Of a stretch of DNA of 64,000 bases, positions 35,412-43,579 are shown piece after piece. How positions within the stretch are numbered: position 1 is the stretch's first letter; the number at the start of each line of letters is the position of its first letter. Origin of the DNA: JAFGGT01 sp036733165 (GTDB lineage: Archaea; Methanobacteriota_B; Thermococci; Methanofastidiosales; NM3); NCBI GenBank assembly GCA_036733165.1, contig DAINBB010000003.1:34666-98665 (forward strand), read 5' to 3'. A program made the position numbers and the translations under genes. Below the pieces are notes generated by a model that saw only the letters and a program-made list of their open reading frames with translations, did no database searches and was not told where the DNA came from.

Positions 35412-37093
35412 TGGTGAAACTGATGAGAAGATATCCTATAGGTCTCGCACTGGCTCTTATCGTGCTCCTCAGCGCGGTCCAGGTAGCCGGTGTGACCTAT
35501 GAGCACTACATCGTCTGGGACGAACAGGAAAGGGTGGTGTATGCCGGGAACAGCGCAGAGTTCAATCTGACCATAGTTACCACGGCACAAGGCACACCCA
35601 CATCCACTCCCTCTCCCACGAATCCGCCGACCACGTGGCCTACACCGCCACCACCACCAGACGATTCGGCTTCCCTAGGTCCGCTGTCATATTCCATGAA
35701 CGGAGCCGCGGGCGCTGTCCAATCGTCCTTTTCCCTGGCAGATATTAAGAATGTCTACCTGAGCGCAACGGCACCCCAGGGGTGGGATGTCGAGCTTTCA
35801 GCCGACACGCTTTACATGAACGGAGAGGACTCGGAGGAAGTGCTGGTGGAGGTGACATCCCCTTCGGATGCCGAACCCGGAGTTTACTCCATACTCTTCA
35901 CTGCCAAGATGGAGGGGGTGGACAAGACCGTAGAGCTGCTCGTGAGGGTGCTCGACCCGTTCGATGTATTCATCTCGAACATATCCTACAGTCCCGCCGA
36001 ACCCCAGTTGGGACAGGAGATAACGTTCACGGCGGACGTTACCCTTGACGGGAACGTACTGATACCGACAAAGACTGTCGCACTCTACATAAATGACATC
36101 TCCCAGTCGAAACTTGCCAGTGTGGAGGTAGATATAGATCCAAATTCCACAGAAACCATATCTTTAACATGGACCGCAAGCCAGATCGGTGACTTCACCG
36201 CAAGATTGTATCTAAACCCGACCAGCAACGAGTCCGACCTCACCAACAACGAGATATCCACAACGATATCGATACTGCCTGCCGAGGACCCATGCACACT
36301 TGCAGATGATACATACGCCCTGGCACTTGGTATGTATGATGAGGACTGCCAGTCCGCGATGTCAACCCTCGCGGTGGCCAAGGCCTTGTACGAACAATGC
36401 GGGGACACAAACGGCGCGACGCTGTGCCAAGAGCTCATAGACAAGTGCGAGGACTACACCCTAGCCGAGGAGCTGGAGTCACAGGGGGACGTACTGGCCG
36501 CAAATGGAGATTGCGAGGGCGCCATAGCGAAATGGGAGGCGGCCATAGCGATCTATGAGGACTATGGTGACCAGGACAGGATAGATTCCCTTAACACGAA
36601 GATTGACAATTGCGAATTGGAGCCAGAGCCGGAACCCCAGAAGGGATTCTTTGGCAAGTACTGGAAGTGGATAGTCTTGCTTCTTGTCGCTCTACTGCTC
36701 TTGCTAATATTACTGTACTCCAGAAGGAAGAAGGAGGACGAAGGCGACACCACGTTTGGTATCTATCCATCCGAGGGCGGAGCCAAGAAGGAACCCGATT
36801 CCTTGTTCGGAGGGCCGCTTGAGGAAGAGCTGGAGATCCCGCCTGTGATACCGATACCCTTGGTGACGAGAAAGGACGAGGACGAGATATCAAAGTTCAT
36901 GGCGGACATGGAGAAGTATTCCGAGATATTGACCATGGAGATGATAAAGCAGGACCTCAAGGGCGCGATAGCAAGGTACTCGTCCCTGATAGACAGGCGC
37001 AATTCGCTGGTAGAGAAGATGGACGATGCCACAAGAAGGCGCGCGGATAAGATGATCAAGGCACTGGAAGACAGGATCTTCGAAGCCCTATGA
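35408..37093 (+). CDS. Membrane-anchored CARDB-type surface protein with cytoplasmic tail
   Basis: A 561-residue protein: signal peptide (about 1-28), a Thr/Pro-rich linker (about 60-90), an outer NEW3-like beta domain (about 95-185), a CARDB-like domain (about 190-290), a cysteine-containing helical TPR-like region (about 300-405), one membrane helix (about 418-440) and a cytoplasmic tail of about 120 residues ending in a charged coiled-coil-like segment. It is coupled by a 4-bp overlap to the giant surface protein and is a plausible anchor or receptor for it. Confidence 0.82.
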   Translation: MMVKLMRRYPIGLALALIVLLSAVQVAGVTYEHYIVWDEQERVVYAGNSAEFNLTIVTTAQGTPTSTPSPTNPPTTWPTPPPPPDDSASLGPLSYSMNGAAGAVQSSFSLADIKNVYLSATAPQGWDVELSADTLYMNGEDSEEVLVEVTSPSDAEPGVYSILFTAKMEGVDKTVELLVRVLDPFDVFISNISYSPAEPQLGQEITFTADVTLDGNVLIPTKTVALYINDISQSKLASVEVDIDPNSTETISLTWTASQIGDFTARLYLNPTSNESDLTNNEISTTISILPAEDPCTLADDTYALALGMYDEDCQSAMSTLAVAKALYEQCGDTNGATLCQELIDKCEDYTLAEELESQGDVLAANGDCEGAIAKWEAAIAIYEDYGDQDRIDSLNTKIDNCELEPEPEPQKGFFGKYWKWIVLLLVALLLLLILLYSRRKKEDEGDTTFGIYPSEGGAKKEPDSLFGGPLEEELEIPPVIPIPLVTRKDEDEISKFMADMEKYSEILTMEMIKQDLKGAIARYSSLIDRRNSLVEKMDDATRRRADKMIKALEDRIFEAL

Positions 37094-37095
37094 TC

Positions 37096-37125
37096 ATTTT
37101 TTTTCTCCTTTTTTTAACATTTTTA
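37096..37125 (+). terminator. T-tract terminator after the surface-protein operon
   Basis: Three close T-runs (eight, seven and five T) begin 4 nt after the stop codon, the arrangement of archaeal intrinsic termination. The next promoter, TATA-like GATTTTAAAG at 37132-37141, belongs to rpoK. Confidence 0.65.
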
Positions 37126-37198
37126 CCGAAAGATTTTAAAGAAAGCTTCAGTAATCTATGAAATATCGTTTTTATCATATCAACATGAAGGTGATTCA

Positions 37199-37366
37199 AC
37201 GCTCAACAGATACGAAAAAGCAAGAATAATCGGTGCAAGGGCTTTGCAGATAGCAATGGATGCGCCAACCTTGATAGAGACCAAGGAGATGGACTCCATA
37301 AGGATTGCCATACAGGAGCTCGACGAAGGCGTCCTTCCTTTGACCGTTGTCAGGCCAGATGAGTAG
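37199..37366 (+). CDS. rpoK: DNA-directed RNA polymerase subunit K, apparent ACG start
   Basis: The 55-codon frame encodes RNA polymerase subunit K (eukaryotic RPB6/omega counterpart), recognised by RYEKARIIGARALQIAMDAPTLI and the C-terminal LPLTVVRP. No ATG, GTG or TTG in this frame lies upstream. A GGTGAT ribosome site (37190-37195) is followed by TCA and then ACG at 37199, exactly where ATG is placed after GGTGA-type sites elsewhere in the window. Either ACG initiates or the consensus has an ATG-to-ACG error. The fen gene starts 2 bp after the stop. Confidence 0.88.
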   Translation, partial: TLNRYEKARIIGARALQIAMDAPTLIETKEMDSIRIAIQELDEGVLPLTVVRPDE

Positions 37367-37368
37367 AA

Positions 37369-38367
37369 ATGGGTGTAGACCTAAAGGATATCATTAACAG
37401 GAACGAAACGGACCTAGCCAATCTCAAGGGCAAGGTGATATCCGTGGACGCACTAAATGCCCTATACCAGTTCCTCGCCATCATAAGGCAAAGGGACGGC
37501 GAACTTCTGAGGGACAGCTCGGGAAGGGTCACCTCGCACCTTTCTGGACTTTTTTACAGGACCATAAGCCTCCTTGAGCTAGGCATCAGCCCCGTCTACA
37601 TCTTCGACGGCAAACCGCCCAAGGAGAAGATAGACACGCTAAGGCATAGGCAGGAGACCAAGGACACGGCCAAGAAGAAGGCCATACGCGCGAAGGTCGA
37701 AGGAAGGGAGAGCGACTATGTGAAGTTCTCGCAGCAGGTGCTTCATTTTTCTGGAGAGATGCTTTTCGAGTCAAAGACCCTTTTGGACCTGATGGGCATC
37801 CCATACATCGATGCCCCTTCTGAGGGCGAGGCCCAGGCGTCCCATATGTGCAGCGTGGACCCCAAGATATTTGCAGTGGCGTCCCAGGACTATGACTCCC
37901 TCCTCTTTGGCGCACCCGTACTATTAAGGAACGTGACGATCACCGGAAGGAGAAAACTGCCCGGCAAGAACGTGTACAGGGATGTCGTCCCGGAGACCAT
38001 AGTGCTCTCCGATGCCCTCTCGGAGCTTGGGATCGACAGGGAACAGCTGGTGGAGATAGGGATCCTCATAGGCACCGACTACAACGACGGCGTGAAGGGC
38101 ATTGGTCCAAAATCGGCCCTTGACATAGTGAAAAAGGGCGGATTCGACGAGTATGGCATCGATGACAAGATAAAGAAACTGTTCTTGGAACCCGATGTCA
38201 CAGATGACTTTTCATTCAAGTTCAGAGCCCCAGACGAGGACGGGATATACACGTTCCTCAGCGATGAGAGGGAATTCTCGCGCCTTAGGGTCGAACGCGC
38301 AATGGAAAGATTGAAAAAAGGGTTGGACAGTGTCACAAGACAAGAGACACTGGACCAATGGTTCTAA
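37369..38367 (+). CDS. fen: Flap endonuclease 1
   Basis: A 332-residue structure-specific nuclease that removes 5' flaps in Okazaki-fragment maturation and repair. The N-terminal GVDLKDI and VDALN (catalytic Asp27), the internal EGEAQAS and DYDSLLFG blocks, and the IGTDYN-GVKGIGPKSAL helix-hairpin-helix are all present. The C-terminus ends in QETLDQWF, a PCNA-binding PIP box. The 3' end overlaps the convergent aEF-1B gene by 4 bp. Confidence 0.96.
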   Translation: MGVDLKDIINRNETDLANLKGKVISVDALNALYQFLAIIRQRDGELLRDSSGRVTSHLSGLFYRTISLLELGISPVYIFDGKPPKEKIDTLRHRQETKDTAKKKAIRAKVEGRESDYVKFSQQVLHFSGEMLFESKTLLDLMGIPYIDAPSEGEAQASHMCSVDPKIFAVASQDYDSLLFGAPVLLRNVTITGRRKLPGKNVYRDVVPETIVLSDALSELGIDREQLVEIGILIGTDYNDGVKGIGPKSALDIVKKGGFDEYGIDDKIKKLFLEPDVTDDFSFKFRAPDEDGIYTFLSDEREFSRLRVERAMERLKKGLDSVTRQETLDQWF

Positions 38368-38645
38368 AGAAGCCTTCTGACATCGGTCACGTCAACTTCA
38401 CTTACTCCCTCAAGCTCGGAGTATATGTCGACCACCGGGTCGACGTCCCCTCCCTCCTTGTCGTTGGAGAGCACCAGGACGTTCAGGGCCACTATGCCGA
38501 ATGCTATGGGTTCCTCGTCTATCCTGTGGACTTCCCTGTCCTCCGGCGTAGCTCCCTCTATCTTGGACTTGAGGTCCTCAAGATCTATGTCCACACCATC
38601 TGGCATAACCCTGATGGTGGCCAATAAGTTGAAATCCTTGCTCAT
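38364..38645 (-). CDS. Translation elongation factor aEF-1 beta
   Basis: A 93-residue guanine-nucleotide exchange factor that recharges aEF-1 alpha with GTP. The pattern MPDGVDIDLEDLKSKI, EEPIAFGIVALNVLVL and the C-terminal SELEGVSEVDVTDVRRL match the archaeal family at full length. GGTGAT lies 3 nt before the ATG. It follows the zinc-ribbon gene, its usual archaeal neighbour. Confidence 0.94.
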   Translation of the reverse strand: MSKDFNLLATIRVMPDGVDIDLEDLKSKIEGATPEDREVHRIDEEPIAFGIVALNVLVLSNDKEGGDVDPVVDIYSELEGVSEVDVTDVRRLL

Positions 38646-38659
38646 TTCATCACCTGTTT

Positions 38660-38815
38660 CTAAGGTCCCTCGAAGGAACAGTTAGGGCATTTGTACTTGT
38701 TAGCCAATACCCTGCACTTCTCACATCTTATTATGTCGTTCCCGCATTCTGGACATGGGAACTTGACCATTTTCTCCTTTGGAGTGATCTTTCTCTTACA
38801 AGAGGTACATTCCAT
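38660..38815 (-). CDS. Small zinc-ribbon protein upstream of aEF-1 beta
   Basis: A 51-residue protein with four CxxC pairs: CTSC (3-6), CPEC (21-24), CEKC (31-34) and CPNC (43-46), giving two zinc sites. This HVO_2753-type zinc-ribbon protein is regularly encoded beside aEF-1 beta in archaea. Its precise role is not established from sequence. The 14-bp gap to aEF-1 beta indicates an operon. Confidence 0.9.
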   Translation of the reverse strand: MECTSCKRKITPKEKMVKFPCPECGNDIIRCEKCRVLANKYKCPNCSFEGP

Positions 38816-38835
38816 TTCTTTCACACCGATAAACT

Positions 38836-39819
38836 CTAATCATTAGTTATGAACTTCTTCGCTATCTTCACTTTATAAGTCTTTCCATACTTCTCCCTGA
38901 GTAGGATTTTCTTTGACTCGAGGTCGTTGACGATCCTTGAGACCTTGGGTCTGGAGAAGTTCGTCATATCTGGGATCTTGTCCTGCTGCAACTCCCCGTT
39001 GACCTTCTCTATGGCGTTCACGACCTTTCTTTCGTCCTCCGTGAGGACGAACAGGGGCACCTCCGGGACAGACCTATCCCTCTTGAGCTCCCGTGCGATC
39101 GTTGCCAGAACACCCCCGACGATCGCTCCGACAATGAAGAACAACGCCCAATGGGCGATGCCACCGTCCTTGCTGATATCGTTATAGTCAACATCCTCGC
39201 CGACAATGATTATCTCCATCCCCATGTTCTCGAGTTCTTCGATGATGGTGTCTGAGAGGCTGTGATTGATCAGGTAGACGGTGCCGGTGCCGAGATTCTT
39301 TATCGCCTCCTCTGTGCTCGAGGAGAGGGTGGCCGTCTCGGTCAGGAGGATGGGACACTCGAGTTCCATCGCCACCTTCGAGCCCGACAGGAATGATCCA
39401 GTGTCAGAGCCGTTCAGCAACACCACCTCTCTGGACGATTCCCAGAAGTCGATGGCAAAGGCCGCGGCGGTGCTTTCCCTGGCATCGCCCCATTTCCTGT
39501 CCACGACATAACCCATCGAATGCAGGGTCTCGGCCACGCTTTCCGACACGGCATTCTGGGTGCCCCCCAGGATAAGGGCCCTTCTAGCGCCGTTCTCATA
39601 GTATCCGAGCAACTGCTCGTATTCCTGGTCGCTGAGGCTGCTTTGAGAGACCTGGATTATGGGCACGTTGTACATGGATGAATAAGGCATGGCTATGATA
39701 TACTCAACAGGTATGTCATTCCTGACTATGATAACATCATAATCGTTTTTCTCTTGTGCCAATGACAGATTTGGATAGAGAATCAACAATATCGACAACA
39801 ATATGAGCCATTTTCTCAT
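38836..39819 (-). CDS. Transmembrane winged-helix regulator with outer CWB2-like domain
   Basis: A 327-residue protein: signal/anchor (about 1-21), an outside domain (about 28-208) resembling the cell-wall-binding repeat 2 fold ([59 protein letters not shown], then a second half with [19 protein letters not shown]), one membrane helix (221-241), and a cytoplasmic winged-helix domain (about 258-325; [22 protein letters not shown]). It looks like a one-component sensor that reads a surface signal and binds DNA inside the cell. The ligand and targets are unknown. Confidence 0.82.
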   Translation of the reverse strand: MRKWLILLSILLILYPNLSLAQEKNDYDVIIVRNDIPVEYIIAMPYSSMYNVPIIQVSQSSLSDQEYEQLLGYYENGARRALILGGTQNAVSESVAETLHSMGYVVDRKWGDARESTAAAFAIDFWESSREVVLLNGSDTGSFLSGSKVAMELECPILLTETATLSSSTEEAIKNLGTGTVYLINHSLSDTIIEELENMGMEIIIVGEDVDYNDISKDGGIAHWALFFIVGAIVGGVLATIARELKRDRSVPEVPLFVLTEDERKVVNAIEKVNGELQQDKIPDMTNFSRPKVSRIVNDLESKKILLREKYGKTYKVKIAKKFITND

Positions 39820-40122
39820 AATTTCCCCTTAAGAAAGCGTAATTTCATAAAATATAAACTTTTCTGATTTTTTAGCCATATAAGTAAAGATTTGCCAGAG
39901 CAAAATGTCATGGCATTGGAAAGGCGCTTTTTATCGGAATCGCCTTTTCGCTGTGACGATTCGACGTTATATAAATCGTGATAGGTAATGCGATCATACA
40001 GGGCTTCACCTGGTCGGAACAGATGCCAGGGGCCCCCATTGACGGGGCATTTGAACGCATTGATATGTTTTAAATAATATTATGTAGTAACATATTTATA
40101 TTAAATTTAAATAATATGAACT
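39820..40122. other. 300-bp intergenic region with hairpins and a TATA box
   Basis: No protein frame was recognised here. It holds a 7-bp hairpin AAAGGCG/CGCCTTT (39920-39926 with 39941-39947), a TATA-like TTATATAAAT (39967-39976), and then a GC-rich block closed by AATGCG (39987-39992) and CGCATT (40056-40061). Inside that are CCTGG/CCAGG (40009-40013 with 40026-40030) and GCCCC/GGGGC (40032-40036 with 40044-40048). An alternative stem GGGC/GCCC (40001-40004 with 40032-40035) competes for the same bases. AT-rich promoter sequence of the AAA ATPase gene fills the end. Confidence 0.5.
39987..40061 (+). ncRNA. Candidate structured RNA, unknown family
   Basis: Complementary ends and two internal GC stems fold this 75-nt stretch into a branched structure on paper, downstream of a TATA-like box. 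It does not fit tRNA: there is no 7-bp acceptor stem, TTC arm or proper anticodon loop. The TATA box predicts a start near 39997, about 10 nt inside the closing stem, which weakens the case. It could instead be a leader element of the ATPase gene at 40123. Confidence 0.3.
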
Positions 40123-41364
40123 ATGTACGATACCCTTAATCCTCCTGATTACAACAAGTTCGCTCTTAAGAAGAATCCCTTCACGGCATTGTCCAGCGAG
40201 GGGATCGATAACTTTGAGGACATACATGTGTCCCAAGGCATCGATAACAGGATCGCCGACATACTATCGGAGGTGATAGACAACAATGCGAGCATCGCCC
40301 TCTCGATAGTCGGGAATCTTGGAACGGGCAAGACGCAGAGGCTCAAGGGTATCAGGAAGCTTATAGGGGATTCCGGCGGTTTCGTACATTTCTTGAAGGT
40401 CGATGCCAACGACACGGTCAAGATAACCAACAACATCCTCTCTTCCCTGACCGTGGAGGAAAATGTCGTCGAGGAGAGGTCCGCAGAGGTTGAAAAGAAC
40501 AAGGGAGGCTTCCTCCAGGCCCTTAGGAACTATTTTTTCAGCGAGCCTGAGAAAACGGGCCCAGACGAGACGAAGGTAAGGAGCATGAAGGTCTCGTTGG
40601 ACCGCTACGACCCACAGGCCATAGGCGACTTCATCAGGGAATCGCTTTCGAAGTACCCTCTATCTGCCCTCTTACTTGATGAGATGGAGAATGTCACATC
40701 AGCGCCCATGTCAGAGCTTATACCGTTCTTTGAGTCCTTCCGGGCCCTGATATCCGACATGCCCCCTGGATTCATCTTCGCCTTCGCATGTACTCCCGAG
40801 TTCTACAAGACCATCAGGGAACAGTTCCCTGCCTTCACCATACGATTGCACGCTGAGCTGAAGTGCGAGCAGCTCTCTGACCAGAAGGCCTTCGAGCTCG
40901 TTGAGAAACGCCTTAAGTATTATAGGATGGACGAACGCTCAGACCCGACATTCCCCTTTGAGGATTCCGCCATATTCATGGTAAACAAGGTGTCGAACGG
41001 CAATCCCAGGGTGCTTTTGAGGCTGATGCACAATATCCTGTCCTCCGCAGCAAGGGACCCCACCATAGATCTCATAGACGATCGTTACGTGACGCGCATA
41101 ATAGCCGTTCCTAACTCCATAGACGAATACATCCTGAAGGTCCCAGAGGACCTCCAGAACATCATCAGGTCGATCATCGACGACTTCGGGGGAGGTCCGG
41201 TAACATACATACAGCTTTCCAAGACCCTCAAGGAACCGCCTACCAGGGTATATGCTGACCTTGAGGAGCTTTCATCCATGGGCCTCATAAGGAACAAGAA
41301 GGGCCACTATTCTATACTTGAACACCTTATGGAACTGCTCAGAACAGACAAGAGGTCCAAGTGA
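40123..41364 (+). CDS. AAA ATPase with C-terminal winged-helix region
   Basis: A 413-residue P-loop ATPase: Walker A GNLGTGKT (64-71), Walker B ALLLDEMEN (near 181-189), a C-terminal lid (QLSDQKAFELVEKRL, GNPRVLLRLMHNIL) and a winged-helix-like end (about 335-405). The plan resembles Orc1/Cdc6- and ExeA-like ATPases but the Orc-specific blocks are not clear, so it is left unnamed. About 45 residues after Walker A is a charged insertion. The stop overlaps the next gene's start. Confidence 0.85.
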   Translation: MYDTLNPPDYNKFALKKNPFTALSSEGIDNFEDIHVSQGIDNRIADILSEVIDNNASIALSIVGNLGTGKTQRLKGIRKLIGDSGGFVHFLKVDANDTVKITNNILSSLTVEENVVEERSAEVEKNKGGFLQALRNYFFSEPEKTGPDETKVRSMKVSLDRYDPQAIGDFIRESLSKYPLSALLLDEMENVTSAPMSELIPFFESFRALISDMPPGFIFAFACTPEFYKTIREQFPAFTIRLHAELKCEQLSDQKAFELVEKRLKYYRMDERSDPTFPFEDSAIFMVNKVSNGNPRVLLRLMHNILSSAARDPTIDLIDDRYVTRIIAVPNSIDEYILKVPEDLQNIIRSIIDDFGGGPVTYIQLSKTLKEPPTRVYADLEELSSMGLIRNKKGHYSILEHLMELLRTDKRSK

Positions 41365-41561
41365 TGCCGATGGACCAGGAGATCATCAAGATAGGCGTCA
41401 GGGGAAGGATAACCATCCCCAAGTCGATAAGGGAAAAACAGAAGATCAAGCACCTTGACAAGTACAAGATCTACATGGTCTCGGATGTGATAATCCTTGA
41501 GAGATTCGATAAGAACAAGGAAGCCAAGAGCATCAGGTCGCTTGAAGAGTTCATGAGATGA
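41364..41561 (+). CDS. AbrB/SpoVT-type DNA-binding domain protein
   Basis: A 65-residue protein with a swapped-hairpin AbrB domain: IIKIGVRGRITIPKSIREK followed by KYKIYMVSDVIILERF. Such domains bind DNA as dimers, as regulators or antitoxins. The ATG at 41364 overlaps the AAA ATPase stop, so the two are translationally coupled. No toxin gene is adjacent, which argues for a regulatory role with the ATPase. Confidence 0.88.
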   Translation: MPMDQEIIKIGVRGRITIPKSIREKQKIKHLDKYKIYMVSDVIILERFDKNKEAKSIRSLEEFMR

Positions 41562-41564
41562 CTT

Positions 41565-42920
41565 TCATTGCATCTTCATGTTCTTGAACATGTTGGGCGA
41601 TAGCATACCCCCCAACTTTCTCTTGTTCATCGTTTTCATCATCTTTTTCATCATGTCGTACTGGTGCAGGAGGGCCTTCACCTCATCGGTCTTGGTCCCA
41701 GAACCCTTGGCGATCCTCTTGATCCTTGAGAAATGGACGATCTTTGGATCCCTGAGCTCCTTCTCGTTCATCGAGTCCATTATTATCCTGTACTTGGCAA
41801 GATTGCCCTCGCTGGCCTCGATGAACTCTTTCGGGACGTTGCCGCCCATGCCAGGTATCATCTGAAATATCTGTTGCAGGGGCCCCATGTTGGAAAGCAT
41901 CTCAAGTTGCTGGTACATGTCCTTCAGGGTGAACTTTCCGCTCATCATCCTCTTGGCGTCGTCCTTTGTCAGGTCCTGCTTCTTGCTCGCTTCGCCCACC
42001 TTGTCGAGAAGCGTCTTGAGGTCCCCGAATCCAAGCAGCTTTGCAACGAACCTCTCCGGCTCGAAGGGTTCGAGATTCTCTATCCTCTCCCCCTCCCCTA
42101 TGAACTTTATCGGGGCGCCCGTAGCGGCCACGGCGGAAAGTGCGCCGCCTCCCTTGGCAGAGCCATCCAGCTTGGTGATTATGATGGACCCGAGCTTTGT
42201 GGCCTCTTTGAAGGCTTCCGCCTGATTCTTCGCTTGCTGGCCTATCGTTCCGTCGATGACCAGAATTGTCTCATCGGGCCTCACCACATCGGCTATCTCC
42301 CTCATCTCGTCTATGAGGCCCCGCTCTTCCTTGTGCCTTCCGGCGGTATCGACTATGATTATGTCATACTTCTTTTCCTTGAATCGTTTTACCCCTTCCT
42401 TGGCGAGTTTTATGGCGTCCTTCTCGTCCGGGTCCCCCCATACATCGAGATTGAACTTGGAAAGGTATTGTTGCAGCTGTGAGAACGCTCCCGGCCTCCA
42501 TGTATCGGTACACACGGTGCCGACCTTGAATCCCTTTTTCTGATAATATCTCGCCAGTTTGCCCGTGGTTGTGGTCTTGCCGGAGCCTTGTATGCCGACC
42601 ATGAGAAGTACCGTGGTCTCGCCCGGGGGCCGAAGCTCGATCTTCTCGGCCTTGTCGCCCATGAACTTGGTTATCTCCTCATAGACGATCTTGATAATAT
42701 GCTCCTTTCTGGAAACACCGGGGGGAAGTTTCTCATCCATGGCCCTGTTCTCGATGTTCTTCGTCACCTCGAGCACTAGTTGCACGTTGACGTCGGCGAC
42801 GAGCAATGCCCTCTGGATGTCCTTGGCGACCTCTTTGATGGTCTCCTTGTCGACGACAGACGATTTAGTGATCTTTTTCAAGGCGCCGTTCAGCGCCTCG
42901 CTCAGTGATTCCAATGCCAT
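41565..42920 (-). CDS. srp54: Signal recognition particle 54 kDa protein
   Basis: A 451-residue GTPase that binds signal sequences and 7S RNA and delivers ribosomes to the SRP receptor. It has the N domain (1-90), G domain with [21 protein letters not shown] and TKLDG, and the Met-rich M domain from about 300 ([50 protein letters not shown]). Full length. The preceding gene on the same strand ends 3 bp upstream. Confidence 0.97.
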   Translation of the reverse strand: MALESLSEALNGALKKITKSSVVDKETIKEVAKDIQRALLVADVNVQLVLEVTKNIENRAMDEKLPPGVSRKEHIIKIVYEEITKFMGDKAEKIELRPPGETTVLLMVGIQGSGKTTTTGKLARYYQKKGFKVGTVCTDTWRPGAFSQLQQYLSKFNLDVWGDPDEKDAIKLAKEGVKRFKEKKYDIIIVDTAGRHKEERGLIDEMREIADVVRPDETILVIDGTIGQQAKNQAEAFKEATKLGSIIITKLDGSAKGGGALSAVAATGAPIKFIGEGERIENLEPFEPERFVAKLLGFGDLKTLLDKVGEASKKQDLTKDDAKRMMSGKFTLKDMYQQLEMLSNMGPLQQIFQMIPGMGGNVPKEFIEASEGNLAKYRIIMDSMNEKELRDPKIVHFSRIKRIAKGSGTKTDEVKALLHQYDMMKKMMKTMNKRKLGGMLSPNMFKNMKMQ

Positions 42921-42923
42921 GGA

Positions 42924-43523
42924 TTATATCCCTTCCTCTTTGGAGTATACATGGGATGGTCTTCTCTTCCATATAAGTTCTTCCCTCGCGTCGAGGGCCT
43001 TCGACATTGAAATATGCATTGTATGGGCAATGTACTCCAGCGGAAAATCCGCATAGAAAAGATTCGAGAACTGTTCCATATCTATCTGCCTGCTGTTGGA
43101 TAGCAATCCGAGCTTCTCCCTTCTGTAATTGATGGCCGCGGCAGTGACGCTGAGCTCATCGGCGATCTCCCTGTCTGTGTGTCCCTCGTCGTAGAGCGTC
43201 AGGATCAGGTCATCGGAGAGCTTGCCGGTCTTGAAGTTCGACGTGAGACCCAATCTCTGTCTCTTGTAGTTGACGGACGACTGGGACACCCCCAGCCTCT
43301 CGGCGATCTCCTTGTCTGTATATCCCCTTTCGTTGAGGTCTTTCACAAGGTCGTTGGGTATCATGTCCTTCTTGTAGTTGGATGGCAGACCCAGTTTCTC
43401 CCTCCTGTAATTCACGGCGGATTGCGAAACGCCGAGCTCGTCGGCGATTTCCTTGTCGGTCATGCCGTTTTTATAGAGCTCTAGAAGACTTTCATCGGTG
43501 AACTTTCTGGCCATCGCAGGCAT
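42924..43523 (-). CDS. Protein of four tandem helix-turn-helix repeats
   Basis: A 199-residue protein made almost only of a 45-residue repeat. Three copies carry G-x-T-D-x-E-I-A-D/E-x-L-x-V followed by N-Y-R/K-R-x-(K/R)-L-G-L-x-S-N; a fourth, diverged copy (PLEYIAHTMHISMSKALDARE) ends the protein. Each copy looks like a sigma/homeodomain-like helix-turn-helix, so the protein may wrap several DNA turns. The ATG at 43523 fits a leaderless transcript from a TATA-like AATTATTTATTG about 25 nt upstream; the frame continues upstream but overlaps the next gene. It precedes srp54. Confidence 0.8.
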   Translation of the reverse strand: MPAMARKFTDESLLELYKNGMTDKEIADELGVSQSAVNYRREKLGLPSNYKKDMIPNDLVKDLNERGYTDKEIAERLGVSQSSVNYKRQRLGLTSNFKTGKLSDDLILTLYDEGHTDREIADELSVTAAAINYRREKLGLLSNSRQIDMEQFSNLFYADFPLEYIAHTMHISMSKALDAREELIWKRRPSHVYSKEEGI

Positions 43524-43579
43524 GGGAGAATTTAGTTTCCAATCAATAAATAATTTGTGGGAGTCTTCCACTGCAACAT

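Noticed and set aside
39987..40061. tRNA gene
   Set aside because: The 75-nt length and closing stem are suggestive, but the acceptor stem is only 6 bp, there is no T-arm sequence, and the 7-nt loop lacks the U expected before an anticodon.
41361..41561. AbrB-domain protein as an antitoxin
   Set aside because: No PIN-domain or other toxin gene follows; the next gene is convergent srp54.
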